Source: Micromonospora sp. RHAY321
GTDB lineage: Bacteria; Actinomycetota; Actinomycetes; Mycobacteriales; Micromonosporaceae
Length of the DNA stretch: 64,000 nucleotides
NCBI RefSeq assembly: GCF_023896955.1
Contig: NZ_JAMHIW010000010.1
Coordinates: 1-64,000 of the forward strand
Direction of reading: 5' to 3'
The number at the start of each line of letters is the position of its first letter. Within the stretch, counting starts at the first letter, position 1. Positions 1 through 7,819 of this stretch are shown one piece after another. The notes under the pieces are model-generated. The model was not told the DNA's origin. It ran no database searches and worked only from the letters and a program-made list of their open reading frames with translations. The position numbers and the translations under genes were made by a program.

Positions 1-91
1 TGGTCTTGTCATTCACGGCGACGGCGCCGTTGGCGGTGCTGGCGTTCGTCGCGTAGTCGTAGGTGATCTGAATCGGGGCCGAAGGTTGCAC
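1..91 (-). CDS. Possible N-terminus of a truncated hypothetical protein
   Basis: An open frame runs off the left edge. It starts at a GTG (complement of 89-91) with a weak AAAGAGA about eight bases upstream, and its 30 visible residues read VQPSAPIQITYDYATN and onward. It has the same strand as the MFS gene and begins about 54 bases after that gene's stop, so the two may be co-transcribed. No family is recognised and only a fragment is visible. Chance reading is a real alternative. Confidence 0.3.
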   Translation of the reverse strand, partial: MQPSAPIQITYDYATNASTANGAVAVNDKT

Positions 92-144
92 ATAGCTGTC
101 TCTTTCAAGGCTGGGTCGATCGCGGTGGGTGCCACAGCGAGCCG

Positions 145-1572
145 TCAGTGGACCCGGGCGGCTTCAGCGTCAGCGATGTTCTGCGGACGGGGCGCGGCGG
201 TTCGTAGGGTGATCGCGGCGATGCCAGCTCCGACGGCGGCGATGACGCCGGCGCCGATGAAGGCGGCCGAGTAGCCGTCGGTCAAGGCCGTCAGATCATC
301 CAGCCGGTCGGCCCCGTGAGACGCGGCGACCGCGGTCATGGCGGCCAACCCGAGGGCCGAGCCGACCTGGTAGCTGGTGTTGACGATGCCGGAGGCCAGC
401 CCGCCTTCCTCGGGCCGAGCGCTGGAAATCGCCGTGCCCAGGGATGGAATGAAGGCGAGCGACATGCCCAGCGCCGCGACAAGTGACGCGGGCAGGACGT
501 CGGCGAGGAACGTGCCGTCGGGACGGATCAGGGCGAGCCATCCGAGGCCGGCGGCGAGGACCGCGAGGCCGGTCACCACCAGGGGCTTGGGGCCAAACCG
601 GTTGATGGCGCGCGGAGCCAGGCCGATCATTCCGACCATGATGAGGATGGTCATTGGCAGCAGCGCCGCTCCGCTGGGGAAGGCGCTGTAGCCGAGGACC
701 TGCTGCAGGTACAGGTTGAGGTAGAACCACATCGGAATCCACGCCGCGCCGAGCAGCAACTGGGCGACGTTGGCGGCGGCGAGATTCGGGGCGCGGAAGA
801 TGGATAGCCGCATCAGCGGCTCACGACGGGCCGCCTGGATGGCGAGGAACGCCGCCAGCGCGACGACGGCGCCCGCGAGGACCGTCCACGTCTGGGCAGA
901 GGTCCAGCCGACTTCGGGAGCGCGAACGATGGCGTAGACGGCGGCGCCGAGACCGGCGGTGACGGTGAGCGCCCCGGCGATGTCGAGGGAGCCGCGGCGG
1001 GCGCCGCCGGCCGGCATCAGCGCCGGGGTGGCGAGGACGGCGAGCAGGGCGATCGGGATGTTGATGTAGAACACCCAGGGCCAGCTCACGTACTCGGTGA
1101 TGACGCCGCCGAGGAAGACGCCGGCGGTGCCACCGGCGGGTGCGGCGGCCCCGTAGAGAGCCAGGGCTTTGGTGAGTTCTCGCGGCTCGGCGCCGAAGAG
1201 CATCATCAGCAGGGTCAGCGCTGAGGGTGCGATGAGGGCGGCGCCAGCGCCCTGGGTGGCGCGGGCGGCCAGCTCCACAGCGACGCTGTCGGCCAGACCT
1301 GCGGCGGCTGAGCCGACCAGGAGGATCACCCAGCCGGCGGTGAACACGCGTCGGGCGCCGAACAGGTCGGACAGCCGGCCACCGAGCAGCAGAAGCCCGC
1401 CGAAGGCGACGACGTAGGCGTTGAAAACCCAGGACAGGTTCTCCGGCGAGAAGCCGAGATCGGCCTGCATCCGAGGTAGTGCGACGCCGATGATCGATGT
1501 GTCCATGATGACCATGAACTGGGCGAGCGCGATGAGGCCGAGGGCCCACCACCGCTTGGATCCGTATGACAT
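145..1572 (-). CDS. MFS drug/metal exporter, DHA2 (EmrB/QacA-like) family
   Basis: This is a 14-helix-type major facilitator of 475 residues, probably exporting a small toxic compound by proton antiport at the cytoplasmic membrane. The N-terminus carries the DHA2 pattern MDTSIIGVALPRMQ in helix 1, then GGRLSDLFGARRV between helices 2 and 3 and RATQGAGAALIAPSAL around helices 4-5. I chose ATG 1572 over GTG 1581 because AAGGAG at 1581-1586 lies eight bases upstream of it and overlaps the GTG. Two CsoR-like operators sit directly upstream, so the gene is probably induced by copper or a similar thiophilic metal. The substrate cannot be read from the sequence; a copper chelate or an unrelated drug are both possible. 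Confidence 0.88.
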   Translation of the reverse strand: MSYGSKRWWALGLIALAQFMVIMDTSIIGVALPRMQADLGFSPENLSWVFNAYVVAFGGLLLLGGRLSDLFGARRVFTAGWVILLVGSAAAGLADSVAVELAARATQGAGAALIAPSALTLLMMLFGAEPRELTKALALYGAAAPAGGTAGVFLGGVITEYVSWPWVFYINIPIALLAVLATPALMPAGGARRGSLDIAGALTVTAGLGAAVYAIVRAPEVGWTSAQTWTVLAGAVVALAAFLAIQAARREPLMRLSIFRAPNLAAANVAQLLLGAAWIPMWFYLNLYLQQVLGYSAFPSGAALLPMTILIMVGMIGLAPRAINRFGPKPLVVTGLAVLAAGLGWLALIRPDGTFLADVLPASLVAALGMSLAFIPSLGTAISSARPEEGGLASGIVNTSYQVGSALGLAAMTAVAASHGADRLDDLTALTDGYSAAFIGAGVIAAVGAGIAAITLRTAAPRPQNIADAEAARVH

Positions 1573-1586
1573 CTCAACCACTCCTT

Positions 1587-1603
1587 ATGCCCCTAGGGGG
1601 TAT
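1587..1603. promoter_or_regulatory. CsoR-like copper operator, proximal copy
   Basis: The dyad ATGCCCCTAGGGGGTAT lies 15 bases before the MFS start codon. It matches the known CsoR-type shape (TACCC...GGGTA with G/C tracts) and nearly equals the element before the copper ATPase at 11640-11656. Repressor binding here would cover the ribosome-binding and initiation region. Confidence 0.65.
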
Positions 1604-1620
1604 GGGTAAGTGGTAGATGT

Positions 1621-1637
1621 GTACCCCTGGGGGGTAT
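1621..1637. promoter_or_regulatory. CsoR-like copper operator, distal copy
   Basis: A second dyad, GTACCCCTGGGGGGTAT, lies 34 bases (about three helical turns) from the proximal copy. The pair before a single gene suggests tight or cooperative repression. No csoR gene occurs in this window, so the regulator must be encoded elsewhere. Confidence 0.6.
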
Positions 1638-2119
1638 CAGATGTCAAGTGATCGGCGTCTGCAGCTCTCGAACAGGGCCTTTTCGTGGTGCACACGCCCG
1701 GGACTGTCGCATTCGTCCACTCCGGAAGGCGGCTAATGACGGACCGACCGGCACTGGGGCGGATGGGGCGAGACACCACCGCAGGTTCCGCACATCGCGG
1801 TTGGTTGAGCGCTCGTCCCCCGGCCGGCAACGTAGCGACCGCTGCCGTGGCCCGAGGGGTGGGCCAAGGGATGAGGACCTGTGCAGTCACCTCATCCGAC
1901 GAGGGCGGCTTCCGTCACGCCGATGGCTCAGTTCGGCCCGCAGTTGCAGACGTGGCTGACCCCATCCCCGCGATGAGCAGCCTGGCGGGTGCACGCACCC
2001 GCCAGGTATGGGCCGTCCGAGCCCTTCAGTCACTGCGCCCGACGCTGCCGCAAGCTATGCCCTCGGGCGGCAAGAGGTGAGGAGGCGCTGCCGGCGGGCC
2101 GAATCTTCGTGAGCATGGA
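1638..2119. other. Intergenic region between MFS operators and NlpC/P60 gene
   Basis: Open frames exist here on both strands, but none has a good ribosome-binding site or a recognisable product. The only clear structure is a perfect hairpin at 1981-2006. Otherwise I see nothing supportable. Confidence 0.6.
1981..2006 (-). terminator. Hairpin, probable terminator of the NlpC/P60 gene
   Basis: CCTGGCGGGTGC is followed by its exact complement GCACCCGCCAGG with a two-base gap, effectively a ten-pair stem with a six-base loop. It lies about 115 bases past the stop of the leftward NlpC/P60 gene. No T-run follows, which is common for actinobacterial terminators. Confidence 0.5.
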
Positions 2120-3583
2120 TCACGATGGGGACGGAGTCGCCGTGATTGAACCGTTGGTCTGCGTAGGGCTCGGTGTGCTGGTGGTGGTGGCGCTGGGGGT
2201 GGTTGTGGGGCTGGGTGTCTCCGTTGGACCGGGCTTGGTGTTTGTGGGAGTGGGCCTCGGCGTCGTGCTCGAGGTCGGGCGTGGGGTGGGTGTGGGGGTG
2301 GGAGTGGGAGTGGGTCGTGGGGTTGGTGGCTTGGATTGCGTGGGCTTGGGAGTGGGCTGGACGGGGGGCGCGTTGGGGGCCGGCACCTCCTGGATGACCC
2401 TGGTGGCGGCGAAGAACCGTGACCACCAAACGCTAGAGACCTTGACGACGTCACCGGTGGTCGGCGCCTGAACCATCTTGCCGTTGCCGATGTACATGCC
2501 CATGTGGTGAATGCTGCTCCAACTGGTACCGGAGGCGAAGAAGACCAAATCACCGGGGAGCAGCGAGTTGCGGTCGACGGTGCGGCTGCGAGTGGCGTTG
2601 TACTGGTCGCGTGATACCCGGGGCAGCTGGTCGTAGTCGGCGCCCTTCGAGCGGTAGGCGGCCCAGATCAGTCCGGAGCAGTCGTATCGATTCGGGCCTT
2701 CGGCGGCCCACTCGTAGGGCTTGCCAAGCTGGGCGAGGGCGAACCGCACGGCGGCCAGGGCCCGCGGGTGCGCCGCCTTCCCGGCGATGCTGCCACTTAC
2801 GGTGATGTCAGCGCCGAGGCGCTGCTCGGCGGCTTCGCGTTGCCGCTCGATCGTGGCCAGCTGGTCAGCGTTGCGTCGTTTCAGCGTGAGCAACGCCGCT
2901 TCACGTTGCTTGTAGGTCGTCTCCAAGGAGGCGTATCGGCCGCGGGCTGCCTCTTCTGCAGCGACTGCCGCGCGGTGACGGGTGTAGGCCACCTGTTCGA
3001 CGGCCTGCGCTTGTCGTAGTTCACGGGCGGCGTCGTCGATATCGCCGTCGTCCTGCTGTCCGCGGTAGGCGCGTGCCAGGTCGCCCAGTTCATTGAGGTC
3101 GGCGCCGACGGTGCCGGGTGGCACCGCGGCGGCTCGTTTGAGGGCGTCGGCGGCAGCGGGCACGACGCTCTGCTGTGCCTGCTGAAGACCGTCGCGCGCC
3201 GCGCGTAGCTGCCGTTCGGAATCCTGCAGGGAGAGGCTCTCGCGTGTCTGGTCCTGCCGGAGCAGAAGCAGTTGCTCGCCGAGGGTCGCTACCTCGGTCT
3301 CCAGTGCGAGGATCTGCCCTGCGAGCGGATTCGCTGGCGGCGAGGCGGTTGGACCGCCGGGGGCCGGCGCTGTCGGGGCTTGGCCGCCAGGCAGTTGAAC
3401 AGATCCAGCGGGTGATGGTCGCGTTCCCGTGTCGGGCACGACGTTGGGCAGTGGCGGATCGGCGTGCACCGGGCTGGCGAACGTCACCGTCACCGCGGCG
3501 GCCAGTAGAGCGGACCATGCGACCGGACGTAGGACTGCCAAGCTCTCCTCGTAACGCCTGGAGCGCTTAGACCCGTTACTCAT
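2120..3583 (-). CDS. Secreted NlpC/P60 peptidoglycan endopeptidase with Pro/Thr tail
   Basis: This is an exported wall hydrolase of 487 residues that should cut the peptide stem of peptidoglycan (RipA-like D,L-endopeptidase). A basic N-terminus and hydrophobic segment ending near SPVHA form a signal peptide. Residues about 90-270 are rich in Gln, Glu, Arg and Ala and look like a coiled coil. The catalytic domain follows, with the cysteine in YDCSGL (about 301) and the histidine in HHMGMYIG (about 358). The last 85 residues are almost only Pro, Thr and Ser with TPTPTP repeats, perhaps a wall-spanning tail. ATG 3583 has GGGGAG upstream. A dyad of the shared CTACTAT type lies about 100 bases upstream, so control by the nearby BlaI-type repressor is plausible. 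Confidence 0.88.
   Translation of the reverse strand: MSNGSKRSRRYEESLAVLRPVAWSALLAAAVTVTFASPVHADPPLPNVVPDTGTRPSPAGSVQLPGGQAPTAPAPGGPTASPPANPLAGQILALETEVATLGEQLLLLRQDQTRESLSLQDSERQLRAARDGLQQAQQSVVPAAADALKRAAAVPPGTVGADLNELGDLARAYRGQQDDGDIDDAARELRQAQAVEQVAYTRHRAAVAAEEAARGRYASLETTYKQREAALLTLKRRNADQLATIERQREAAEQRLGADITVSGSIAGKAAHPRALAAVRFALAQLGKPYEWAAEGPNRYDCSGLIWAAYRSKGADYDQLPRVSRDQYNATRSRTVDRNSLLPGDLVFFASGTSWSSIHHMGMYIGNGKMVQAPTTGDVVKVSSVWWSRFFAATRVIQEVPAPNAPPVQPTPKPTQSKPPTPRPTPTPTPTPTPRPTSSTTPRPTPTNTKPGPTETPSPTTTPSATTTSTPSPTQTNGSITATPSPS
2278..2330 (+). repeat. G-run tract encoding the Pro/Thr tail on the other strand
   Basis: Runs of three to five G alternate with T or GT over about 50 bases, for example GGGAGTGGGAGTGGG. 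This is the complement of the TPTPTP codons of the NlpC/P60 gene. The tract could form a G-quadruplex in the strand that is template for that gene, and is prone to length change. Confidence 0.55.
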
Positions 3584-3684
3584 CGATCTCGCTCCCCGCC
3601 CGGAGCACGCGCCGCATCAACTACAGCGGCGACATGTGTCCGGTGCCTGTCGTCAAGCAGTAACGCAACGACAATAGCGGGTAT

Positions 3685-3704
3685 CTACGATGCGGCGATA
3701 GTAG
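3685..3704. promoter_or_regulatory. BlaI-type dyad upstream of the NlpC/P60 gene
   Basis: CTACGAT-GCGGCG-ATAGTAG has the 7-6-7 layout found at four other loci in this window. Read toward the NlpC/P60 gene, the right arm gives TACTAT, a good -10-like hexamer, so a bound protein would cover the promoter. Confidence 0.6.
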
Positions 3705-4138
3705 AAAGGGTCGGGCTAGGAGCGGGTGGCGCTGATCAGTGGGAGCGTGGGTCCGCATCGGACTGACGAGCGCTTGACCGGTCAGCAGGGTGCGGCGGGG
3801 ACGAACGTCGCCGAAATCGCTGGCTCCAACGGTGACAGCCACCGTCGGGGGTGGCGACCGTCACCGGCTACGGATTCGTGGGAGATGGCTAGCAGGTGCC
3901 GCAGGTGAGGGTCATCCCGGTCGTCGCGATGGCCAAGAGAAGCGGTGCGGCCACCTCTAGGTCGGTCATCAGCGCCGGGGCCCGGACACGCTTGTGTGAC
4001 AGCACGTCTGGGCGGTCGGTGGCTCTGCGGCGCCCTGTCGATCCGCCGTTGAGGGACCGATCGCCGTGGGCCAGGGACGGCGTCGGCGATGGACACCGGC
4101 TGCTCAGGGACGCGCGGACGCTGGCCGCCTGACTGGGG
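3705..4138. other. Intergenic region between dyad and M56 gene
   Basis: No convincing gene is seen. An imperfect hairpin around 3831-3866 (GGTGAC..GCCACC pairing with GGTGGC..GTCACC) may end transcription from the leftward M56 gene. A frame near 3890-3980 would encode a 26-residue hydrophobic peptide ending CGTC, but no ribosome-binding site supports it. Confidence 0.45.
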
Positions 4139-5059
4139 TCAGGCGCAGAAGACGACAGCAGTGACGGCACCGATCAGTGCCGGCGCGATTGCCGCGACCA
4201 GCGGAAGAACGACACGAGCCGCGATCCGCTGGTGCGGTGTGGCTGTCTGCAGGCGGTGCAGCCGCGTCGGCACGTCGGCTCCGGCCATGGGCAGGGCGTG
4301 CGCGGGGTGAGCGGCACCGCTGAGGGCGATCAGGGCTCCGCGGACCGCAGGCACGCCGCACGTGCGCACGGCAGCCGCGTCGGCGCACAGCTCGACTAGG
4401 AGCCGCATGGCGCGAGGTGCGCGGCGGGTCAGTGGTACCCACGGTGCGGCCGCAGCGAGGACCTCCGCGATGGCGACGATCAGATGGTGCCGGCCGCGTA
4501 GGTGCGCCCGCTCGTGACACAGCACGGCAGCGCGTTGCGCCGACGGTAGGCGTAGGACGCCCGCACTGACAACGAGCATTCCTCGGCGGCCGCCGACGCT
4601 GTAGGCCAACGGTGCGGGGTGCGGAACCCGCAGCACCGGTTCCTGTTCTGGTGTAACGGTTTCGCCGAGGAGCGTCACCAGGTCGTGGTGCGCTTGACGG
4701 GACTCGCGCTGGGCACGCCACTGCCGAAACGCCAGGACCACTGATCGTGTGGCCAGCGCGCAGACCGCCACCGCGCCGGCCACGCCGAGAACTTCGTCCT
4801 GGGCGGGCAGCTGGCCATGGCTGACCGCGAACCAACAGTGGTGTGCCACATGCTCCGCCCACTCCCCCAGACGGTCGACCGGTGCGAGCAGCAAGGTGAC
4901 GCCGGCGGCGAAGGTCAGCAGCACGGCGCCCAGGGTGCCCCACCAGGCGAGCAGCACCGCGATCGGATCACGGACCGGGCCGATGGCTCGTTCCAGCAGC
5001 GCTGGTGCAAGCCAGGCCACGGCGAGCGCCCCGACGATGAGGGCGAGGGCGGGGCTCAC
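4139..5059 (-). CDS. M56 (BlaR1-like) membrane metallopeptidase
   Basis: This is a predicted zinc peptidase of the BlaR1/MecR1 M56 family, 306 residues, anchored by several hydrophobic segments (first at about 5-25, another at about 40-60, the last at the C-terminus). The zinc motif HERAH lies near residue 182, followed by RGRHH. It has no penicillin-binding sensor domain, unlike staphylococcal BlaR1. The GTG start at 5059 overlaps the stop of the BlaI-type gene as GTGA, so the two are translationally coupled. In the family, the peptidase responds to an envelope signal and leads to cleavage of the BlaI-type repressor. The signal here is unknown; a copper or wall-damage signal would fit the neighbours. 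Confidence 0.85.
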   Translation of the reverse strand: MSPALALIVGALAVAWLAPALLERAIGPVRDPIAVLLAWWGTLGAVLLTFAAGVTLLLAPVDRLGEWAEHVAHHCWFAVSHGQLPAQDEVLGVAGAVAVCALATRSVVLAFRQWRAQRESRQAHHDLVTLLGETVTPEQEPVLRVPHPAPLAYSVGGRRGMLVVSAGVLRLPSAQRAAVLCHERAHLRGRHHLIVAIAEVLAAAAPWVPLTRRAPRAMRLLVELCADAAAVRTCGVPAVRGALIALSGAAHPAHALPMAGADVPTRLHRLQTATPHQRIAARVVLPLVAAIAPALIGAVTAVVFCA

Positions 5060-5415
5060 TGGGAGTCGGTCCGTTCGTCAAGTACCTGCCGCAGCACCGC
5101 CAGTTCCCGATCGGAGGCCGAGCGGGCGAAGTGCAGCAGCACCACATCCGGTTGGAGGCTGGTCTCCAGCATGCGCCGCAGGGTCCGGGCGACGAGTTCC
5201 TCCCGGGTGCCGGCGGGCCGGTAGTGATAGGCCTTGCCGGTCTTGTCGCGCTGCACCCACTGCTTGCGGTGCAGGTTGTCCAGCACCGTCATGACGGTCG
5301 TGTAGGCCAAGGTGCGTCGAGTCAGTCGATCCAGCACCTCACGTACGCGCAGGGGCTCGTCCGCCTGCCACAGCACATCCATGACAGCGGCCTCCAGCTC
5401 ACCCAGACCGTTCAC
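5056..5415 (-). CDS. BlaI/MecI/CopY-family transcriptional repressor
   Basis: This is a small winged-helix repressor of about 119 residues. The N-terminal pattern GELEAAVMDVLW and the middle segment AYTTVMTVLDNLHRKQWV are typical of BlaI/MecI/CopY, with a C-terminal dimerisation helix. Possible starts are GTG 5415 (GGGAGG ten bases upstream) and GTG 5421 (four bases); I prefer 5415. It is paired with the overlapping M56 peptidase. The family binds TACTA/TAGTA-like dyads, and five dyads of that kind lie in this window, so it is the best local candidate to bind them. Its own promoter lacks that dyad and instead shows a different inverted repeat at 5457-5475. Confidence 0.88.
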   Translation of the reverse strand: MNGLGELEAAVMDVLWQADEPLRVREVLDRLTRRTLAYTTVMTVLDNLHRKQWVQRDKTGKAYHYRPAGTREELVARTLRRMLETSLQPDVVLLHFARSASDRELAVLRQVLDERTDSQ

Positions 5416-5456
5416 CGACACACCGCCTCCCACATTTCCGCCAGCCTACGCTGGGC

Positions 5457-5475
5457 CTGCGTCGCCGTGACGCAG
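5457..5475. promoter_or_regulatory. Inverted repeat in the blaI-type promoter region
   Basis: CTGCGTC-GCCGT-GACGCAG is a perfect 7-5-7 dyad about 40 bases upstream of the repressor start. A -10-like TAGGCT lies just downstream of it on the repressor strand. It may be an operator for self-regulation or for another regulator. Confidence 0.4.
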
Positions 5476-5503
5476 TCTGCGGGTAGCGCGGCGTCAGGGC
5501 GAA

Positions 5504-5543
5504 CGCGGCGGTCCCTGATTTTTGTGCTTCAGGGACCGCCGCG
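5504..5543 (-). terminator. Strong terminator after the C39 peptidase gene
   Basis: CGCGGCGGTCCCTGA pairs perfectly with TCAGGGACCGCCGCG across a ten-base T-rich loop (15 pairs). It lies 22 bases after the C39 stop and separates that gene from the BlaI/M56 operon. Confidence 0.85.
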
Positions 5544-5564
5544 TGGTGCGCTCTATTGCCGATG

Positions 5565-6233
5565 TCAGGCGGAGTAGCCGCGCGAAGCAGCCCACTCGGC
5601 CAGTTCGCCGACCGACATCCAGTAGGTGCCGTCGCCCACCGGCTGCCACGGGTCGGCGATCTTCACCTGGTCGCCGTCGTAGGCCACGACGGTCACGTAG
5701 TGCCCGACAGGAAAGTCGCGCGACAGCCCGTCGACGTCGGTGCCGGATCCGATGACGTTGACCACGGCAACGCGGTCGTTGTCGATCGCGGTGCTCAGGT
5801 CAGCCTTGAGGCGCTGCACCTCGTCTGCGGTGGCTATGTCGTTGGGGATCTCGCCGGTCTTGTAGACGTCCTTGCCAAGTTCCTGATTGAGGACACGGGT
5901 GATGTCGAACGCCGAGGCCGTCCCGGCGACGGTGGTGCCTAGCTTGGCCGCCAGTTCGTCCTGACTCTGGATGTTGCCCTGGGCGCTGAGCGCGATGCGG
6001 GTCGACGCCGGGCCGCAGAAGTAGATGTTCGGCTGCTCCTGGAAGCGGTAGTCGACGCGCTTGTCCGACTGCTTTTCTGCCATCTGCACGGCAGGCACCT
6101 GCGTCGGCGCGGCGAGCGCACTGGTCGCCGGTGCGGCGACGCCGGCGGCGACGAGTGCCACTCCGGCCACTACGCGCGCGCTCTTGCGAGCGACTGCGGT
6201 ACGAGCCACGGTCCATTGCCTGAGCGTGTTCAT
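5565..6233 (-). CDS. Secreted C39-family (bacteriocin-processing-like) cysteine peptidase
   Basis: This is an exported papain-like C39 domain protein of 222 residues. The signal peptide covers roughly residues 1-41 (VAAPATSALAA). The catalytic cysteine is in YFCGPAS (about 72), the histidine in VGHYVTVVAY (about 177) and the third residue in DPW. There is no ABC transporter part, so it is a stand-alone secreted enzyme, perhaps a C39_2-type wall or peptide hydrolase. ATG 6233 has AAAGG upstream. Strong hairpins lie on both sides, so it is probably its own transcription unit. No operator was recognised before it. Confidence 0.8.
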   Translation of the reverse strand: MNTLRQWTVARTAVARKSARVVAGVALVAAGVAAPATSALAAPTQVPAVQMAEKQSDKRVDYRFQEQPNIYFCGPASTRIALSAQGNIQSQDELAAKLGTTVAGTASAFDITRVLNQELGKDVYKTGEIPNDIATADEVQRLKADLSTAIDNDRVAVVNVIGSGTDVDGLSRDFPVGHYVTVVAYDGDQVKIADPWQPVGDGTYWMSVGELAEWAASRGYSA

Positions 6234-6505
6234 CGCTGTCACCTTTCCTCGGGGTGACCAGACCGATGTCGGGCTGGCATCACGGGGACGCGCCATCTGG
6301 CCTGCAAGGGCCGGATACGGCGAACGCCGGGGCGTGCTGCTCCGGCGTACATCGACGCAACCGGCGGCGGTCCGCCCGCATTCCGCGTTCGTGGCGGGGG
6401 AAGGCTGCGGCGACGTGCAGGGGGCAGTACGGGACTGGACAGTCGTCGCAGTCTGGCCGATACGGCGGGGCCGTCACCGGCGCCAGGTGTGGTGGTCCAT
6501 ACGGC

Positions 6506-6537
6506 GGCGGCCGGACCCGATGTGGGGTCCGGCCGCC
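6506..6537 (-). terminator. Terminator after the DUF305 gene
   Basis: GGCGGCCGGACCC and GGGTCCGGCCGCC form a perfect 13-pair stem with a six-base loop. It lies 13 bases after the DUF305 stop and 270 bases before the C39 start. It ends the leftward DUF305 transcript. Confidence 0.85.
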
Positions 6538-6549
6538 GTCCTTTCGTGG

Positions 6550-7194
6550 CTACAGGCGGTCGAGAATCTTCTGCAGGGTCTGCACCTCTGCGGCCTGGTC
6601 CGCTTCGATCTGCGCGGCGAGGGCCTTGGCCTCCGGATTGCTGCCGTTGGCCTGCTCGGTCTTGGCCATCTCGATGGCGCCGTTGTGGTGGGCGATCATC
6701 ATCTGGGCGAACATCTTGTCGAACTCGCTGCCCTTGGCGGCCTTGAGCTCGTTCATCTGCCCGTCGTTGGCCATGCCCGCCATCGCGGACGTGCCGGACG
6801 AGCTCGTGCCGTGCATGTCGTGCCCCTCGGGCGCGGCGGTGGGCTTGCCCCACGCGGTCAGCCAGCCCGTCATCGTCACGATCTCCGGGTCCTGCGCGGC
6901 CTTGATCTTCGCCGCGAGGTCCTTCACCTCAGGATCGTTGGCGCGGGTCGGCGCCAGATCGGCCATCTCGACGGCCTGACGGTGGTGCGGGATCATCATC
7001 TGGGCGAACATGACGTCGGCGTCGTTGGCGGTGGTGGCGGCCTGTGCCGACGCGGAAGCCGTGACCGTTGGGCTGTTGCCGCTGCCGTGGTCCATGCCGC
7101 TCATGTCGTCGCCGCATGCCGCGGTGCTCGCCAGGAGAGCGGACAGGGTGACGCCGGTCAGCAGGGCGCGACGCATCACGCTCGTGCGCATCAT
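6550..7194 (-). CDS. DUF305 lipoprotein, likely periplasmic metal binder
   Basis: This exported protein of 214 residues has a lipobox-like end to its signal (SALLASTAAC) and a short MSGMDHGSG stretch after the cysteine. Two DUF305 repeats follow, each with a double-histidine core: MFAQMMIPHHRQAVEMA and MFAQMMIAHHNGAIEMA. DUF305 proteins such as cyanobacterial CopM bind copper in the envelope, and the copper genes around this one fit that role. The start is ATG 7194 or the adjacent ATG 7191, with GAAAGG upstream. A role in silver or other metal binding is equally possible. Confidence 0.85.
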   Translation of the reverse strand: MMRTSVMRRALLTGVTLSALLASTAACGDDMSGMDHGSGNSPTVTASASAQAATTANDADVMFAQMMIPHHRQAVEMADLAPTRANDPEVKDLAAKIKAAQDPEIVTMTGWLTAWGKPTAAPEGHDMHGTSSSGTSAMAGMANDGQMNELKAAKGSEFDKMFAQMMIAHHNGAIEMAKTEQANGSNPEAKALAAQIEADQAAEVQTLQKILDRL

Positions 7195-7264
7195 GGTGAA
7201 GGAATGCCTTTCAGGTTGTTGGTATGCGAATAAGGAATCGGCGGTCGGTTGACCGGCGGTGTTC

Positions 7265-7714
7265 CTATATCCGCAGCACCGACACCGCGGCGACGCGCAG
7301 GCCGAGCAAGAGTGCGGGCGGGCTGCGCCCGCCGCGGTGAACTGTGAGATGCGTGCGCGCCTCACAGCGTTCGCGGTGGGATCGCACCCGCAGTAGTGCC
7401 AGGGCGATGGCCAGTCCGAATGCGCCGACCACAGCCAGGCAGACCGTAAAGAGGCCCAGATCGGGGCTGCCGCTAGAGCGCGGCTCGCGGATCTGGGCGA
7501 TCAGAGCCCGGTGGCCGGAGTCGTCCTGAACAGGGCTGGCGAGCCTGTCGTGCGGCATGACTACCGCGGTGGTGTCGTGGCCGCTCGACGTGTGCCCGCC
7601 GCCGCCGTGGCCGAAGGTGTGCATTCCGGCGACACCGAGGGCCAGGAGGACGAGCAGCAGCACCCGCGGCAGGCTGATGAGCCTGCCGGGGCGCTGGCGG
7701 ATGGTCCTCTTCAT
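7265..7714 (-). CDS. DUF6153-family small membrane protein
   Basis: This is a 149-residue protein with a hydrophobic N-terminal segment ending GMHTFGHG, a His/Gly/Ser-rich stretch (HGGGGHTSSGHD) and a second membrane helix near residues 90-112. The pattern matches the DUF6153 family, whose function is not known. I chose ATG 7714 because a -10-like TACTAT lies about 10 bases upstream, so the message should be nearly leaderless. The shared dyad at 7713-7732 overlaps both the -10 and the start codon. The histidines suggest metal handling, but that is inference. Confidence 0.72.
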   Translation of the reverse strand: MKRTIRQRPGRLISLPRVLLLVLLALGVAGMHTFGHGGGGHTSSGHDTTAVVMPHDRLASPVQDDSGHRALIAQIREPRSSGSPDLGLFTVCLAVVGAFGLAIALALLRVRSHRERCEARTHLTVHRGGRSPPALLLGLRVAAVSVLRI

Positions 7715-7732
7715 ACGAATCCAGGATAGTAG
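7713..7732. promoter_or_regulatory. BlaI-type dyad overlapping the DUF6153 start codon
   Basis: ATACGAA-TCCAGG-ATAGTAG keeps the 7-6-7 layout with one degenerate arm. Its right arm gives TACTAT on the gene strand, and its left arm runs into the ATG. Repression here would block the polymerase directly. Confidence 0.5.
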
Positions 7733-7819
7733 GTGGCATAAGGGGCGACCAGTCGTGCCGAAGGAAAGCGGGTGCGTGACGGCGACTTGTTTGGTCATGG
7801 GGGTTTCGACGGGCGGGTC

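Noticed and set aside
1648..2080. Rightward open frames between the MFS and NlpC/P60 genes
   Set aside because: No ribosome-binding site, no recognisable product, and they overlap each other in different frames.
3889..3980. Small hydrophobic peptide ending CGTC
   Set aside because: No ribosome-binding site and no known homologue that I recognise.
5457..5475. Counting the blaI-promoter inverted repeat as a sixth copy of the shared dyad
   Set aside because: Its arms (CTGCGTC/GACGCAG) and spacing (7-5-7) differ from CTACTAT-N6-ATAGTAG.
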